Positions 7,802 through 17,878 of a DNA stretch of 64,000 nucleotides are shown in pieces. The DNA lies in assembly GCF_001188955.3 (NCBI RefSeq), contig NZ_JPRF03000030.1, positions 1-64,000 of the forward strand, in the 5' to 3' direction. A program made the position numbers and the translations under genes. Origin of the DNA: Kitasatospora aureofaciens. Lineage in GTDB: Bacteria; Actinomycetota; Actinomycetes; Streptomycetales; Streptomycetaceae. The notes below the pieces were generated by a model, which did not search any database, was not told the DNA's origin, and saw nothing but the letters and a program-made list of their open reading frames with translations. Within the stretch, counting starts at the first letter, position 1; each line of letters begins with the position of its first letter.

Positions 7802-9448
7802 TCAGCCGCAGCGGGTGCCCTCGGCCGGCATGGTGCCGTCGGTCAGGTAGGCGGCCATGGCCAGGTCGATGCAGGCGCTGCCCTTGCCGAAGGCGCCGTG
7901 GCCCTCGCCGACCCGGGTGAGCAGGGTGGCCCGGGCGAAGCCCTTGGCCAGCTTCTCGGCCGAGGCGTACGGGGTGGCCGGGTCGCCGGTGGTACCGACG
8001 ACCAGGATCGGAGCGGCGCCCTCGGCCCGGATGGTGTGCGGCTTCTCCTGGGTCTTGAACGGCCAGTAGGCGCAGCCGGGCTCCAGGTAGTCGTCCACCG
8101 TGACGCCCTTGGACAGCAGTGGCGCCTCGGCGAGCAGCCGGTCGACCGCCTGCTGGGCGTGCTCGCGGGTCGGCGCGGGGCGGGCGGCGTCGGCGCAGCT
8201 GATCGCGCCGTTGGCCTCGTCCATCGGGCTGTAGTGGCCGTTCCCGTCGCGACCGTCGTAGTCGTCGGCGGCGGCCATCAGGTAGTCGCCCTTGTCGCGC
8301 ATCATCGCCCAGCCGAGGCTGTTCCGCAGGTACTTCCAGGAGGTCTTCTCGTCGCCGTAGAGGAGGGAGATGACGCCGGTCCAGGCCATGTCGCGGCCGA
8401 GCTTGCGGCCGTCCTTGGCGGTCAGCGGGTGGTCGTGGAGGCCGTCCAGGAAGTCGGCGGCCTTTCTGGCGGCCTTGGTCCGGTCCGTGCCGAGCGGGCA
8501 CTCGGCGGCGTGGTTGTCCACGCAGTCGTCGGCGAAGCGCTGGAAGGACTTCTCGAAGCCGATCTGCTGGTCGACGCCGTGGTCCATGGTGTCCTGGGCC
8601 GGGTCGACGGCGCCGTCGAGGATCAGCCGGCCGGTGTTCTGCGGGAACTCCTCGGCGTACAGGGCGCCGAGGTAGGTGCCGTAGGAGATGCCGAGGTAGT
8701 TGAGCTTCCGGTCGCCGACGGCGGCGCGCAGCACGTCCAGGTCGCGGGCGGTGTTGCGGGTGCCGACGAAGGGCAGCAGCTTGCCGGACTTGGCTTGGCA
8801 GGCGGCGGCGTGGTCGGTGGACTGCTTGACGTGGGCCGCCTTGCGCTCGGCGGGGTCGTCCGGGGTGTCCGTCTGGTTGACGGCGTCGAGCTGCTCGTCG
8901 TCGTAGCAGACCACCGGTGAACTGTCGCCGGTGCCGCGCGGGTCGAAGCCGATCACGTCGAAGCGAGTGTGCAGGGTGCCGTCGAAGTCCTTGGCGCCGT
9001 ACTTGACCATCTCGACGCCGGAGGCGCCGGGGCCGCCCGGGTTGACCATCAGGGAGCCGATCCGCTGGTCCTTGGCGGTCGCCGGGTACCTGATCAGCGC
9101 GAGGTCGATCGCGTCGGAGGCGGGGTTGGCGTAGTCGAGCGGGACGTGCAGCCTGCCGCACTGCATGCCGGAGATGTCGATCTTCGCCCGTTCGGCCCTG
9201 GGGTCGGCCGGACAGTCCGCCCAGGTGATCTGCTGGCCGTAGAACGGCTTGAGCGCCGGGTCCGCCTCGCCCTTGGGCTTCGGGGTCGCAGCCGGACTGG
9301 CGGTGGGGCCGGCCGAGGGGGCTGCGGTGCCGGAGGCCTTGTCCTGGGCCGTGGTGGCCGAGTCGTTGCAGGCGGAGGTGAGCAGGAGGGTGCCTGCCGC
9401 CACGGCGGTCAGCAGTACCCGTGGGCGGGCGGCCCGGAAGATCGTCAT
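7802..9448 (-). CDS. secreted alpha/beta-hydrolase lipoprotein, tripeptidyl aminopeptidase family (TAP-like)
   Basis: About 548 residues. The N-terminus is a lipoprotein signal with lipobox LTSAC, so the enzyme should be exported and lipid-anchored. The nucleophile elbow is GISYGTYLGALYAEEFP, and the oxyanion-type LMVNPGGPGASG is also present. The C-terminal TAP-like domain has ILVVGTTGDPATPYASA (acid residue) and VGEGHGAFGKGSACID (His). This matches streptomycete tripeptidyl aminopeptidases and the SlpD/SlpE mycelium-associated peptidases. GTG at 9451 and ATG at 9448 are adjacent; I use the ATG. The upstream DNA has overlapping GTACAC/CGTGT repeats (9455-9481). The gene stands alone. Confidence 0.9.
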   Translation of the reverse strand: MTIFRAARPRVLLTAVAAGTLLLTSACNDSATTAQDKASGTAAPSAGPTASPAATPKPKGEADPALKPFYGQQITWADCPADPRAERAKIDISGMQCGRLHVPLDYANPASDAIDLALIRYPATAKDQRIGSLMVNPGGPGASGVEMVKYGAKDFDGTLHTRFDVIGFDPRGTGDSSPVVCYDDEQLDAVNQTDTPDDPAERKAAHVKQSTDHAAACQAKSGKLLPFVGTRNTARDLDVLRAAVGDRKLNYLGISYGTYLGALYAEEFPQNTGRLILDGAVDPAQDTMDHGVDQQIGFEKSFQRFADDCVDNHAAECPLGTDRTKAARKAADFLDGLHDHPLTAKDGRKLGRDMAWTGVISLLYGDEKTSWKYLRNSLGWAMMRDKGDYLMAAADDYDGRDGNGHYSPMDEANGAISCADAARPAPTREHAQQAVDRLLAEAPLLSKGVTVDDYLEPGCAYWPFKTQEKPHTIRAEGAAPILVVGTTGDPATPYASAEKLAKGFARATLLTRVGEGHGAFGKGSACIDLAMAAYLTDGTMPAEGTRCG

Positions 9449-9524
9449 CACATGTGTGTACCACTCGTGTACGACACGTGTTCGACTGGGGGTGCCGGGC
9501 CGCTCCGCCGCGCACGGGCCCGGG

Positions 9525-10280
9525 TCAGCCGCGGTGGACCTTGTGGTTGGCGGCCTGCGCCCGCGGGCGGACCACCAGCAGGTCGATGTTGACGTGCGAG
9601 GGCCGGGTGACCGCCCATGCCACGGTGTCCGCGATGTCCTCCGAGGTCAGCGGCTCGGCCACGCCCGCGTACACGGCGGCGGCCTTCTCCTCGTCGCCGC
9701 GGAAGCGGGTGACCGCGAAGCCCTCGGACTTCACCATGCCGGGAGCGATCTCGATCACCCGGATCGGCTCCCCGCACAGCTCCAGCCGCAGCGTCGCCGC
9801 GATGGTGTGCGCGGCGTGCTTGGCCGCGACGTAGCCGCCGCCGCCCTCGTACGCGGCCAGCGCGGCGGTCGACGAGAGCACCAGCACGGTGCCGTCGCCG
9901 GTGGCGCGCAGGGCGGGCAGCAGCGCCTGGGTCACGTGCAGCACGCCGAGCACGTTCACCTCGTACATGGCCCGCCAGTCGGCCGGGTCGCCGTGCTCGA
10001 CGCTCTCCGCGCCGATCGCGCCGCCCGCGTTGTTCACCAGCACGTCCACCCGGCCGACCTCGGCCGCGAAGGCGTCCACGGCGGCCCGGTCGGTGACGTC
10101 CAGGGTGACCGCCCTGGCCGAACCGCCGCGCTCGCCGATCTCCTTGGCCAGTGCCTCGATCCGCTCGGTCCGGCGGGCGGTCAGCACCACCTCGAAGCCC
10201 TCGTCGGCCAGCCGGCGGGCGGTCGCCGCCCCGATTCCGCTGCTGGCACCGGTGACCACGGCCACCTTCTGCTCGGTCAT
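9525..10280 (-). CDS. short-chain dehydrogenase/reductase (SDR family)
   Basis: A classical SDR of 251 residues using NAD(P)H. The Rossmann motif TGASSGIG, the structural NNAGG, the catalytic Ser (VLSSTAALAAYEG) and YVAAK are all in the expected places. The sequence resembles the YdfG-like group of 3-hydroxy acid dehydrogenases and general actinobacterial SDRs, but the substrate cannot be named. The ATG at 10280 is chosen because AGGGAG lies 5 bases upstream. An in-frame GTG at 10286 would sit inside that ribosome site. It is divergent from the acyl-CoA mutase gene. Confidence 0.9.
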   Translation of the reverse strand: MTEQKVAVVTGASSGIGAATARRLADEGFEVVLTARRTERIEALAKEIGERGGSARAVTLDVTDRAAVDAFAAEVGRVDVLVNNAGGAIGAESVEHGDPADWRAMYEVNVLGVLHVTQALLPALRATGDGTVLVLSSTAALAAYEGGGGYVAAKHAAHTIAATLRLELCGEPIRVIEIAPGMVKSEGFAVTRFRGDEEKAAAVYAGVAEPLTSEDIADTVAWAVTRPSHVNIDLLVVRPRAQAANHKVHRG

Positions 10281-10448
10281 TGCCACTCCCTGGGGCTCAT
10301 CCGGTCGTTCACCCGATCATCTCAACCGCGTTCTCGACGGTCGCCTCCGGGCGCTCCTGCCCCGGCGCGCCCTGCGGCGCGGGGCGGGCCGGGCGTGCGG
10401 CCGGGCCCTAGGTTGGGAGGGCCGACCCCGCGCCCCCGTGGAGGACCG

Positions 10449-12029
<1,581 letters not shown>

Positions 12030-12281
12030 CCGCTTCCGAGCCGGTCCGAGTGGATCCGAGCGGTTCCCGCGCGCCACTGACCGGCCGTCAACCTCCGTCG
12101 GCCGTCGAGCCGGTGTCGGCCGTGACCACCGGCCCGGGCGATCGTTGCACAGGGCAAGCAATCCGGGGAAGGCGGCTGAAACGAGATGTCATACCCACCT
12201 GTCCGACCGGTATGCACCCATCCGGGGACTAGTTTTCCGGAAGTCGGGCCAAATCCCCCCAACGGGCCTATTCTTGGGGAG

Positions 12282-13535
12282 ATGAACCGTCCTGAGCCCG
12301 CTCAGCCGGGCACCACTCTCGCCACCGCCAGCCCCGCCGCCGAACTGCGCGACCGGGTCCGGAGGCTGGAGCCCGAGCTGATCGCCTTCCGCCGTGACCT
12401 GCACCGGCACCCGGAGCTGGGCCGCCAGGAGTTCCGCACCACCAACCTGCTGCGCGACCGACTGGTGGCGGCCGGCCTGGAACCGCGGGTGCTGCCCGGC
12501 GGCACCGGTCTGCTGGTCGACGTCGTCCCCGCCGGCACCGCCCCCGGCGCCGAGTTCCTGGCCTTCCGCGCCGACATCGACGCGCTGCCGATCGACGACG
12601 CCAAGACCGACGTGCCGTACCGCTCGACCGTTCCCGGCCGGGCTCACGCCTGCGGTCACGACGTGCACACCTCGGTGGTGCTCGGTACCGGTCTGGTGCT
12701 GGCCGAGGCCGTCCGCAACGGCGAGCTGCGCCGCCCGGTCCGGCTGGTGTTCCAGCCGGCCGAGGAGGTCATGCCGGGCGGTGCGCTCGACGTCATCAAG
12801 GCGGGCGGGATGGACGGCGTCGGCCGGATCTTCGCGGTGCACTGCGACCCGAAGGTGGAGGTCGGCCGGATCGCCCTGCGGGTCGGGGCGATCACCTCGG
12901 CCTGCGACCGGCTGGTGCTGCACCTGGACGGCCCCGGCGGGCACACCGCCCGTCCGCACCTGACCACCGACCTGGTGACCGCGATCGCCCGGATGGCCTC
13001 CGACCTGCCGGGCGCGCTGGCCCGCCGGATGGACCCGCGCTGGGGCGTCAGCCTGGTCTGGGGGCGGATCGCCTCCGGCTCCGCGGCCAACGTCATCCCG
13101 CAGCACGCCGAACTGGAGGGCACCGTCCGCTGCCTGGAGCTGGACGGCTGGCGCGAGGCGCCTGAGCTGCTGCACGAGCTGATCGCGAAGCTCGCCGAGA
13201 CCTACCGGGCCAAGTGGACGCTGGACTACCACCGCGGGGTGCCGCCGGTGGTCAACGAGGCGGTCTCGGTCGGGCAGCTGGAGGCGGCGATGACCGCCCG
13301 GTTCGCCGAGGACGGCGCCCAGGTGGTCGAGGGCACCGAGCAGAGCCTGGGCGGCGAGGACTTCTCCTGGTACCTGGAGCACGCCCCGGGCGCGCTGGCC
13401 CGCCTCGGCGTCCGCGCCCCCGGCGACAGCACCGTCCGCGACCTCCACCAGGGCCGGTTCGACGTGGACGAGCGGGCGATCGGTGTCGGCGTGGAGCTGT
13501 TCTCGGCGCTGGCCCTGGAGGCCGACCGCACCTGA
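12282..13535 (+). CDS. M20 family metallopeptidase / N-acyl amino acid amidohydrolase
   Basis: A 417-residue zinc or manganese amidohydrolase of the hippurate/aminoacylase group (M20D). Metal-binding blocks are visible: FRADIDALPIDD, HACGHDVHTSVVLG, FQPAEEVMPGGA and LGGEDFSWYLE. The dimerisation domain follows GPGGHTARPH. It probably removes acyl groups from N-acyl amino acids; the exact substrate cannot be told. The ATG at 12282 follows GGGGAG. The 252-base gap upstream has no gene and should contain its own promoter. Confidence 0.92.
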   Translation: MNRPEPAQPGTTLATASPAAELRDRVRRLEPELIAFRRDLHRHPELGRQEFRTTNLLRDRLVAAGLEPRVLPGGTGLLVDVVPAGTAPGAEFLAFRADIDALPIDDAKTDVPYRSTVPGRAHACGHDVHTSVVLGTGLVLAEAVRNGELRRPVRLVFQPAEEVMPGGALDVIKAGGMDGVGRIFAVHCDPKVEVGRIALRVGAITSACDRLVLHLDGPGGHTARPHLTTDLVTAIARMASDLPGALARRMDPRWGVSLVWGRIASGSAANVIPQHAELEGTVRCLELDGWREAPELLHELIAKLAETYRAKWTLDYHRGVPPVVNEAVSVGQLEAAMTARFAEDGAQVVEGTEQSLGGEDFSWYLEHAPGALARLGVRAPGDSTVRDLHQGRFDVDERAIGVGVELFSALALEADRT

Positions 13536-13725
13536 CCGTTCCCGGGGGTGTGTGGTCGACGCGTGACCGGGTCGAGGAGATCCGGGGTTGCGGCACGGTT
13601 CCGTAAACTGGGCGGACCAAGACTCGGATCACCGTCCGCGTACGGGAAAAGAGCCTTCGGTGGGCCTTCAGACCACGGTTTGATAACAACCCGAATGCTC
13701 CGGCAGCCCGTAACCCAACCGTGTT

Positions 13726-13737
13726 CTACGCGCGTTA
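13726..13737. promoter_or_regulatory. CTACGCGCGTAG-type operator before the nucleoside importer operon
   Basis: CTACGCGCGTTA, matching 10 of 12 bases of the palindrome found before deoA, add, deoC and the purine phosphorylase. It lies about 50 bases upstream of the bmpA start. The core ACGCGCGT is identical in all five copies. Binding by a shared nucleoside regulator is inferred. Confidence 0.7.
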
Positions 13738-13788
13738 CGGTGGCGTCCGACCACGCTAAACGGGTGCGTGTGAGAAGGAGATACTCCC

Positions 13789-14847
13789 TTGCGCCGTTCA
13801 ATGAAGCTCGCCGCGGTTGTGCTCTCGGGTTCCCTGGGCATGGCCTCGCTCGCCGCTTGCGGCGCAAAGAGCACTGACACCAACGCCTCCTCCGGGTCGT
13901 CCTCCGACGCCCTCAAGGTCGGTATGGCCTACGACATCGGCGGCCGCGGCGACCAGTCCTTCAACGACTCCGCCGCGCGCGGTCTGGACAAGGCCAAGGC
14001 CGACCTGGGCGTCAACGTCACCGAGGCCGAGGCCAAGACCGGTGAGGCCGAGGCCGACAAGGAGACCCGCCTGAAGAACCTGATCGACGGTGGTTACAAG
14101 ACCATCGTCGCCGTCGGGTTCGTGTACCAGCAGGCGGTCGACAAGGTCGCGAAGGACAATCCGAACGTCAAGTTCGCGATCATCGACTCGAACGACAAGG
14201 ACCAGCCGTCCAACGTCACCTCGCTGCTCTTCGCCGAGCAGGAGGGTTCGTACCTTGCCGGTGTCGCCGCGGCCAACAAGTCGAAGGCCCACCACATCGG
14301 CTTCATCGGTGGTGTGCAGTCCGAGCTGATCAAGAAGTTCGAGGCCGGTTACAAGGCGGGCGCCAAGTCCGTCGACCCGAACATCCAGATCGAGACGACC
14401 TACCTCACCACGCCCCCGGACTTCTCCGGCTTCAACTCGCCCGACAAGGGCAAGGAGGCCGCCCAGGGCCAGCTCGACAAGGGCGCGGACGTCATCTACT
14501 CCGCCGCCGGCTCCTCCGGCAACGGCGCCATCGAGGCCGTCGCCACCGCGGGCAAGTGGGCCATCGGTGTCGACTCCGACCAGGCCAGCCAGCCGGCCCT
14601 GGCGAAGTTCAAGAACAACATCCTGACCTCGATGGTCAAGAACGTCGACAACGCGGTCTACGCGTACATCGACTCGGTCAAGAAGAACACGCCGTTCACC
14701 GGCATCAAGCTCTTCGACCTGAAGGCCAACGGCGTCTCGCTCGCCACCACCGGCGGCAAGATCGACGACATCCAGGACAAGCTGAAGGCCGCCAGCGACG
14801 CCATCACCAGCGGCGCCACCACCATCCCGACCGCGCCGACCTCCTGA
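13789..14847 (+). CDS. BMP-family nucleoside-binding lipoprotein of an ABC importer
   Basis: A 352-residue extracytoplasmic substrate-binding protein (Bmp/Med/PnrA family). The lipobox LAAC gives a lipidated C24. Family blocks include GMAYDIGGRGDQSFNDSAA (ligand Asp/Asn), FAIIDSNDK, SLLFAEQEGSYLAGVAAA, IGFIGGVQSELIKKFEAGY and DVIYSAAGSSGNGAIEAV. Members of this family bind purine and pyrimidine nucleosides, which fits the permeases, cdd and deoA downstream. The TTG start at 13789 is preferred over ATG 13801 because AAGGAG lies 8 bases upstream of the TTG. A nucleoside operator copy sits at 13726. Confidence 0.95.
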   Translation: MRRSMKLAAVVLSGSLGMASLAACGAKSTDTNASSGSSSDALKVGMAYDIGGRGDQSFNDSAARGLDKAKADLGVNVTEAEAKTGEAEADKETRLKNLIDGGYKTIVAVGFVYQQAVDKVAKDNPNVKFAIIDSNDKDQPSNVTSLLFAEQEGSYLAGVAAANKSKAHHIGFIGGVQSELIKKFEAGYKAGAKSVDPNIQIETTYLTTPPDFSGFNSPDKGKEAAQGQLDKGADVIYSAAGSSGNGAIEAVATAGKWAIGVDSDQASQPALAKFKNNILTSMVKNVDNAVYAYIDSVKKNTPFTGIKLFDLKANGVSLATTGGKIDDIQDKLKAASDAITSGATTIPTAPTS

Positions 14848-15031
14848 GGTCAGCGCGTCTCGGACGCGACCTGCGCCTGCCGCCTGCCCGGTAGCGCGAC
14901 GATCGACACAGTTCACGGGAGGGGCCCGGCAGGGTGCGCTCAACGCGTACCCCCGGGCCCCGTTCCGTACTCCCGTTTCCCCTTGGCCCTCCGAGCGCAA
15001 CGACGCGCCTCCAGACCACCAGGAGATCGCC

Positions 15032-16720
15032 ATCACCGCATCAGACCCCGTCCCCCTGCGCAAGGACGGCACCCCCAGCGCGGGGACGGCGACAGCGGCC
15101 GTCGAACTGCGCGGCATCACCAAGCGCTTCCCCGGCGTCGTGGCCAACCACGACATCAACCTCACCGTCCGCACCGGCACCGTGCACGCCCTGATGGGTG
15201 AGAACGGCGCCGGCAAGTCGACGCTGATGAAGATCCTCTACGGCATGCAGCGGCCGGACGAGGGCACCATCGCGATCAACGGCGAGCAGTGCGAGTTCCA
15301 CACCCCCGGCGACGCCATCGCCCGCGGCATCGGCATGGTGCACCAGCACTTCATGCTCGCCGACAACCTGACCGTGCTGGAGAACGTCGTCCTCGGCGGC
15401 GAGAAGCTCCACGGCATCGGCGCCAGGGCGAAGGCGAAGATCAAGGAGATCTCCGACCAGTACGGCCTGGGCGTGCGCCCGGACGCCCTGGTCGAGGACC
15501 TCGGTGTCGCCGACCGCCAGCGCGTCGAGATCCTCAAGGTGCTGTACCGCGGCGCCAAGATCCTGATCCTCGACGAGCCCACGGCCGTCCTCGTCCCGCA
15601 GGAGGTCGACGCGCTGTTCGACAACCTGCGCGAGCTCAAGTCCGAGGGCGTCACGGTCATCTTCATCTCGCACAAGCTGCACGAGGTGCTGGCCGTGGCC
15701 GACGCGATCAGCGTCATCCGGCGCGGCACCACGGTCGGCGACGCCGACCCGAAGGCGGTCACCGCCCGGCAGCTGGCCGAGATGATGGTCGGCGCCGAGC
15801 TGCCCTCCCCGGAGAACCGCGAGTCGACCGTCACCACCACCGAGATGCTCAGGGTCGAGGACCTGCGGATCGCCAAGACCGACGCCGAGGGCATCGAGCG
15901 CGTCGTCCTGGACGACATCTCGCTGCGCATCCACAAGGGCGAGATCCTCGGCATCGCCGGCGTCGAGGGCAACGGCCAGGCCGAACTGGTCGAGGCCATC
16001 ATGGGCATGCTGCCGCTGGACGGCGGCACCGTCACCCTGGACGGCAAGGACCTCTCCGGCACCCTCACCCGGGCCCGCCGTGAGGCCGGCATCGGCTACA
16101 TCCCCGAGGACCGCCACAAGCACGGCCTGCTGCTGGAGGCCCCGCTCTGGGAGAACCGGATCCTCGGTCACGTCACCGAGGAGCCCAACTCCAGCGGTCC
16201 GCTGCTCAAGCCCGCCGCGGCCCGCGAGGACACCCTGCGGATCGTCCGGGACTACGACGTCCGCACCCCCGGCATCGAGGTCACCGCGGCCTCGCTCTCC
16301 GGCGGCAACCAGCAGAAGCTGATCATCGGCCGCGAGATGAGCCACCAGCCCAAGCTGCTGATCGCCGCCCACCCGACCCGCGGTGTGGACGTCGGCGCGC
16401 AGGCGCAGATCTGGGAGCACATCCGGTCCGCCCAGCGGGAGGGCCTGGCCGTCCTGCTGATCTCGGCCGACCTGGACGAGCTGATCGGCCTCTCCGACAC
16501 CATCCGGGTCATCTACCGCGGCCGCCTGGTCGCCGACGCCGACCCGGCCACCGTCACCGCCGAGGACCTCGGCACCGCGATGACCGGTGCCGCCGCCGGC
16601 CACCTGGAGTCCGACCCGGAGGCCGTCGCCGAGGCGCAGGCCGTCGCCGCGGAGGGCACCGAGGCGGCGGACCAGCACCCGCACACCGACACCGCCGACA
16701 AGCCGCAGGCGGGGGAGTAA
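15032..16720 (+). CDS. nucleoside ABC importer, double ATPase subunit, probable ATC start
   Basis: Twin-cassette ATPase of the sugar/nucleoside (RbsA/NupA-like) class, energising the two following permeases. The first cassette has Walker A GENGAGKST (residues 56-64) and Walker B ILILDEPTAVL. The second has the usual degenerate P-loop GVEGNGQAEL and an intact LSGGNQQK signature. Start choice: the first ATG/GTG/TTG in frame is GTG 15140. It would remove VELRGITKRFPG, including the A-loop aromatic F33, which every member needs. ATC at 15032 lies 6 bases after AGGAG (15021-15025), exactly where ATG is expected, and gives 562 residues beginning ITASDPVP. Either a rare ATC start or a sequence error is implied. 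The stop overlaps the ribosome site of the next gene. Confidence 0.93.
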   Translation: MTASDPVPLRKDGTPSAGTATAAVELRGITKRFPGVVANHDINLTVRTGTVHALMGENGAGKSTLMKILYGMQRPDEGTIAINGEQCEFHTPGDAIARGIGMVHQHFMLADNLTVLENVVLGGEKLHGIGARAKAKIKEISDQYGLGVRPDALVEDLGVADRQRVEILKVLYRGAKILILDEPTAVLVPQEVDALFDNLRELKSEGVTVIFISHKLHEVLAVADAISVIRRGTTVGDADPKAVTARQLAEMMVGAELPSPENRESTVTTTEMLRVEDLRIAKTDAEGIERVVLDDISLRIHKGEILGIAGVEGNGQAELVEAIMGMLPLDGGTVTLDGKDLSGTLTRARREAGIGYIPEDRHKHGLLLEAPLWENRILGHVTEEPNSSGPLLKPAAAREDTLRIVRDYDVRTPGIEVTAASLSGGNQQKLIIGREMSHQPKLLIAAHPTRGVDVGAQAQIWEHIRSAQREGLAVLLISADLDELIGLSDTIRVIYRGRLVADADPATVTAEDLGTAMTGAAAGHLESDPEAVAEAQAVAAEGTEAADQHPHTDTADKPQAGE

Positions 16721-16723
16721 CCC

Positions 16724-17878
16724 ATGACCAGTCCCAACCCCGCCGCCAAGCGCAGCTTCGCGCAGCGGATCAGCGGTGAGCGGATCGTGCTCGCACTGGC
16801 TGCGCCGGTGCTCGCGGTCGTGCTGTCCGTCGCGATCTGCTCCGTCCTGCTGGCGACCTCGGGCAAGAACCCGTTCGACGCGTGGAACGTGATGATCACG
16901 TACGCCACCAAGTCGGACGGCCAGGTGCTGATCCTCAACCGGGCCACCACCTACTACCTGGCCGCCGCGGCCGCCGCGTTCGGGTTCCGGATGAACCTGT
17001 TCAACATCGGTGTCGAGGGCCAGTACAAGGTCGCGGCGCTGTTCGCGGCCTTCGTCGGCGCCCAGGTCGACCTGCCGGCGTTCATCCAGATCCCGCTGCT
17101 GCTGGTCACCGCCATGCTGATCGGCGGTCTGTACGCGAGCATCGCCGGTCTGCTGAAGGTCTACCGCGGTGTCAGCGAGGTCATCTCGACCATCATGCTG
17201 AACGCGATCTCGGTCTCCATCGTCGGTCTGCTGCTCGTCCCCGGCGTCTTCGCGCCCAAGGCCAGCAGCACCAGCAACTCGATCCAGACCGACCCGGTCT
17301 CGGACTCCAGCCACTTCTTCAGCATTCCCACCGCCGGTGGCGACCTCTGGGGCTTCCTCTTCATCGCCGTCCTGGTGGGCGTGCTGTTCCAGTTCACGCT
17401 GACCCGCACCCGCTTCGGCTTCGACCTGCGGGCCACCGGCCGCTCGGAGTCCGCCGCGACCGCGTCCGGCGTGAACGTCAAGAAGATGGTCGTCATCTCG
17501 ATGGTGGTCTCCGGCGCGATCGCCGGTCTGATCGGCCTGCCCGAGCTGCTGCAGAACTCCTACTCCTACGGGCAGAGCTTCCAGCCCGGTCTGGGCTTCC
17601 TGGGCATCTCGATCGCCCTGCTCGGCCGGAACAGCCCGATCGGCATGGCCTTCGCCGCGCTGCTGTTCTCGTTCCTGGACTCCACCGGCTCCCAGCTGCC
17701 GCTGAAGGGCGGCTTCCCGTTCGAGATCGTCGCGGTCATGCAGGGCACCATCGTCATCTGCGTCGTCGTCGCGTACGAGCTGGTGCGCCGCTACGGCCTG
17801 AAGCGCCAGCAGCAGAAGGTCGGCGCCCAGCTCGCCGCCCAGGCCGCGGCCACTGAGAAGAAGGAGGTGTCCGCGTGA
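16724..17878 (+). CDS. nucleoside ABC importer permease, first subunit
   Basis: A 384-residue inner-membrane permease of the branched-chain amino acid/ribose/nucleoside superfamily (NupP-like), with eight or more hydrophobic segments. Typical blocks are FRMNLFNIGVEGQYKVAAL, YRGVSEVISTIMLNAIS, RFGFDLRATGRSESAA and GFLGISIALLGRNSPIGM. It forms a heterodimer with the following permease. Its ATG follows a GGGGGAG ribosome site that overlaps the ATPase stop. Its stop overlaps the next start as GTGA, so production of the two halves is coupled. Confidence 0.95.
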   Translation: MTSPNPAAKRSFAQRISGERIVLALAAPVLAVVLSVAICSVLLATSGKNPFDAWNVMITYATKSDGQVLILNRATTYYLAAAAAAFGFRMNLFNIGVEGQYKVAALFAAFVGAQVDLPAFIQIPLLLVTAMLIGGLYASIAGLLKVYRGVSEVISTIMLNAISVSIVGLLLVPGVFAPKASSTSNSIQTDPVSDSSHFFSIPTAGGDLWGFLFIAVLVGVLFQFTLTRTRFGFDLRATGRSESAATASGVNVKKMVVISMVVSGAIAGLIGLPELLQNSYSYGQSFQPGLGFLGISIALLGRNSPIGMAFAALLFSFLDSTGSQLPLKGGFPFEIVAVMQGTIVICVVVAYELVRRYGLKRQQQKVGAQLAAQAAATEKKEVSA

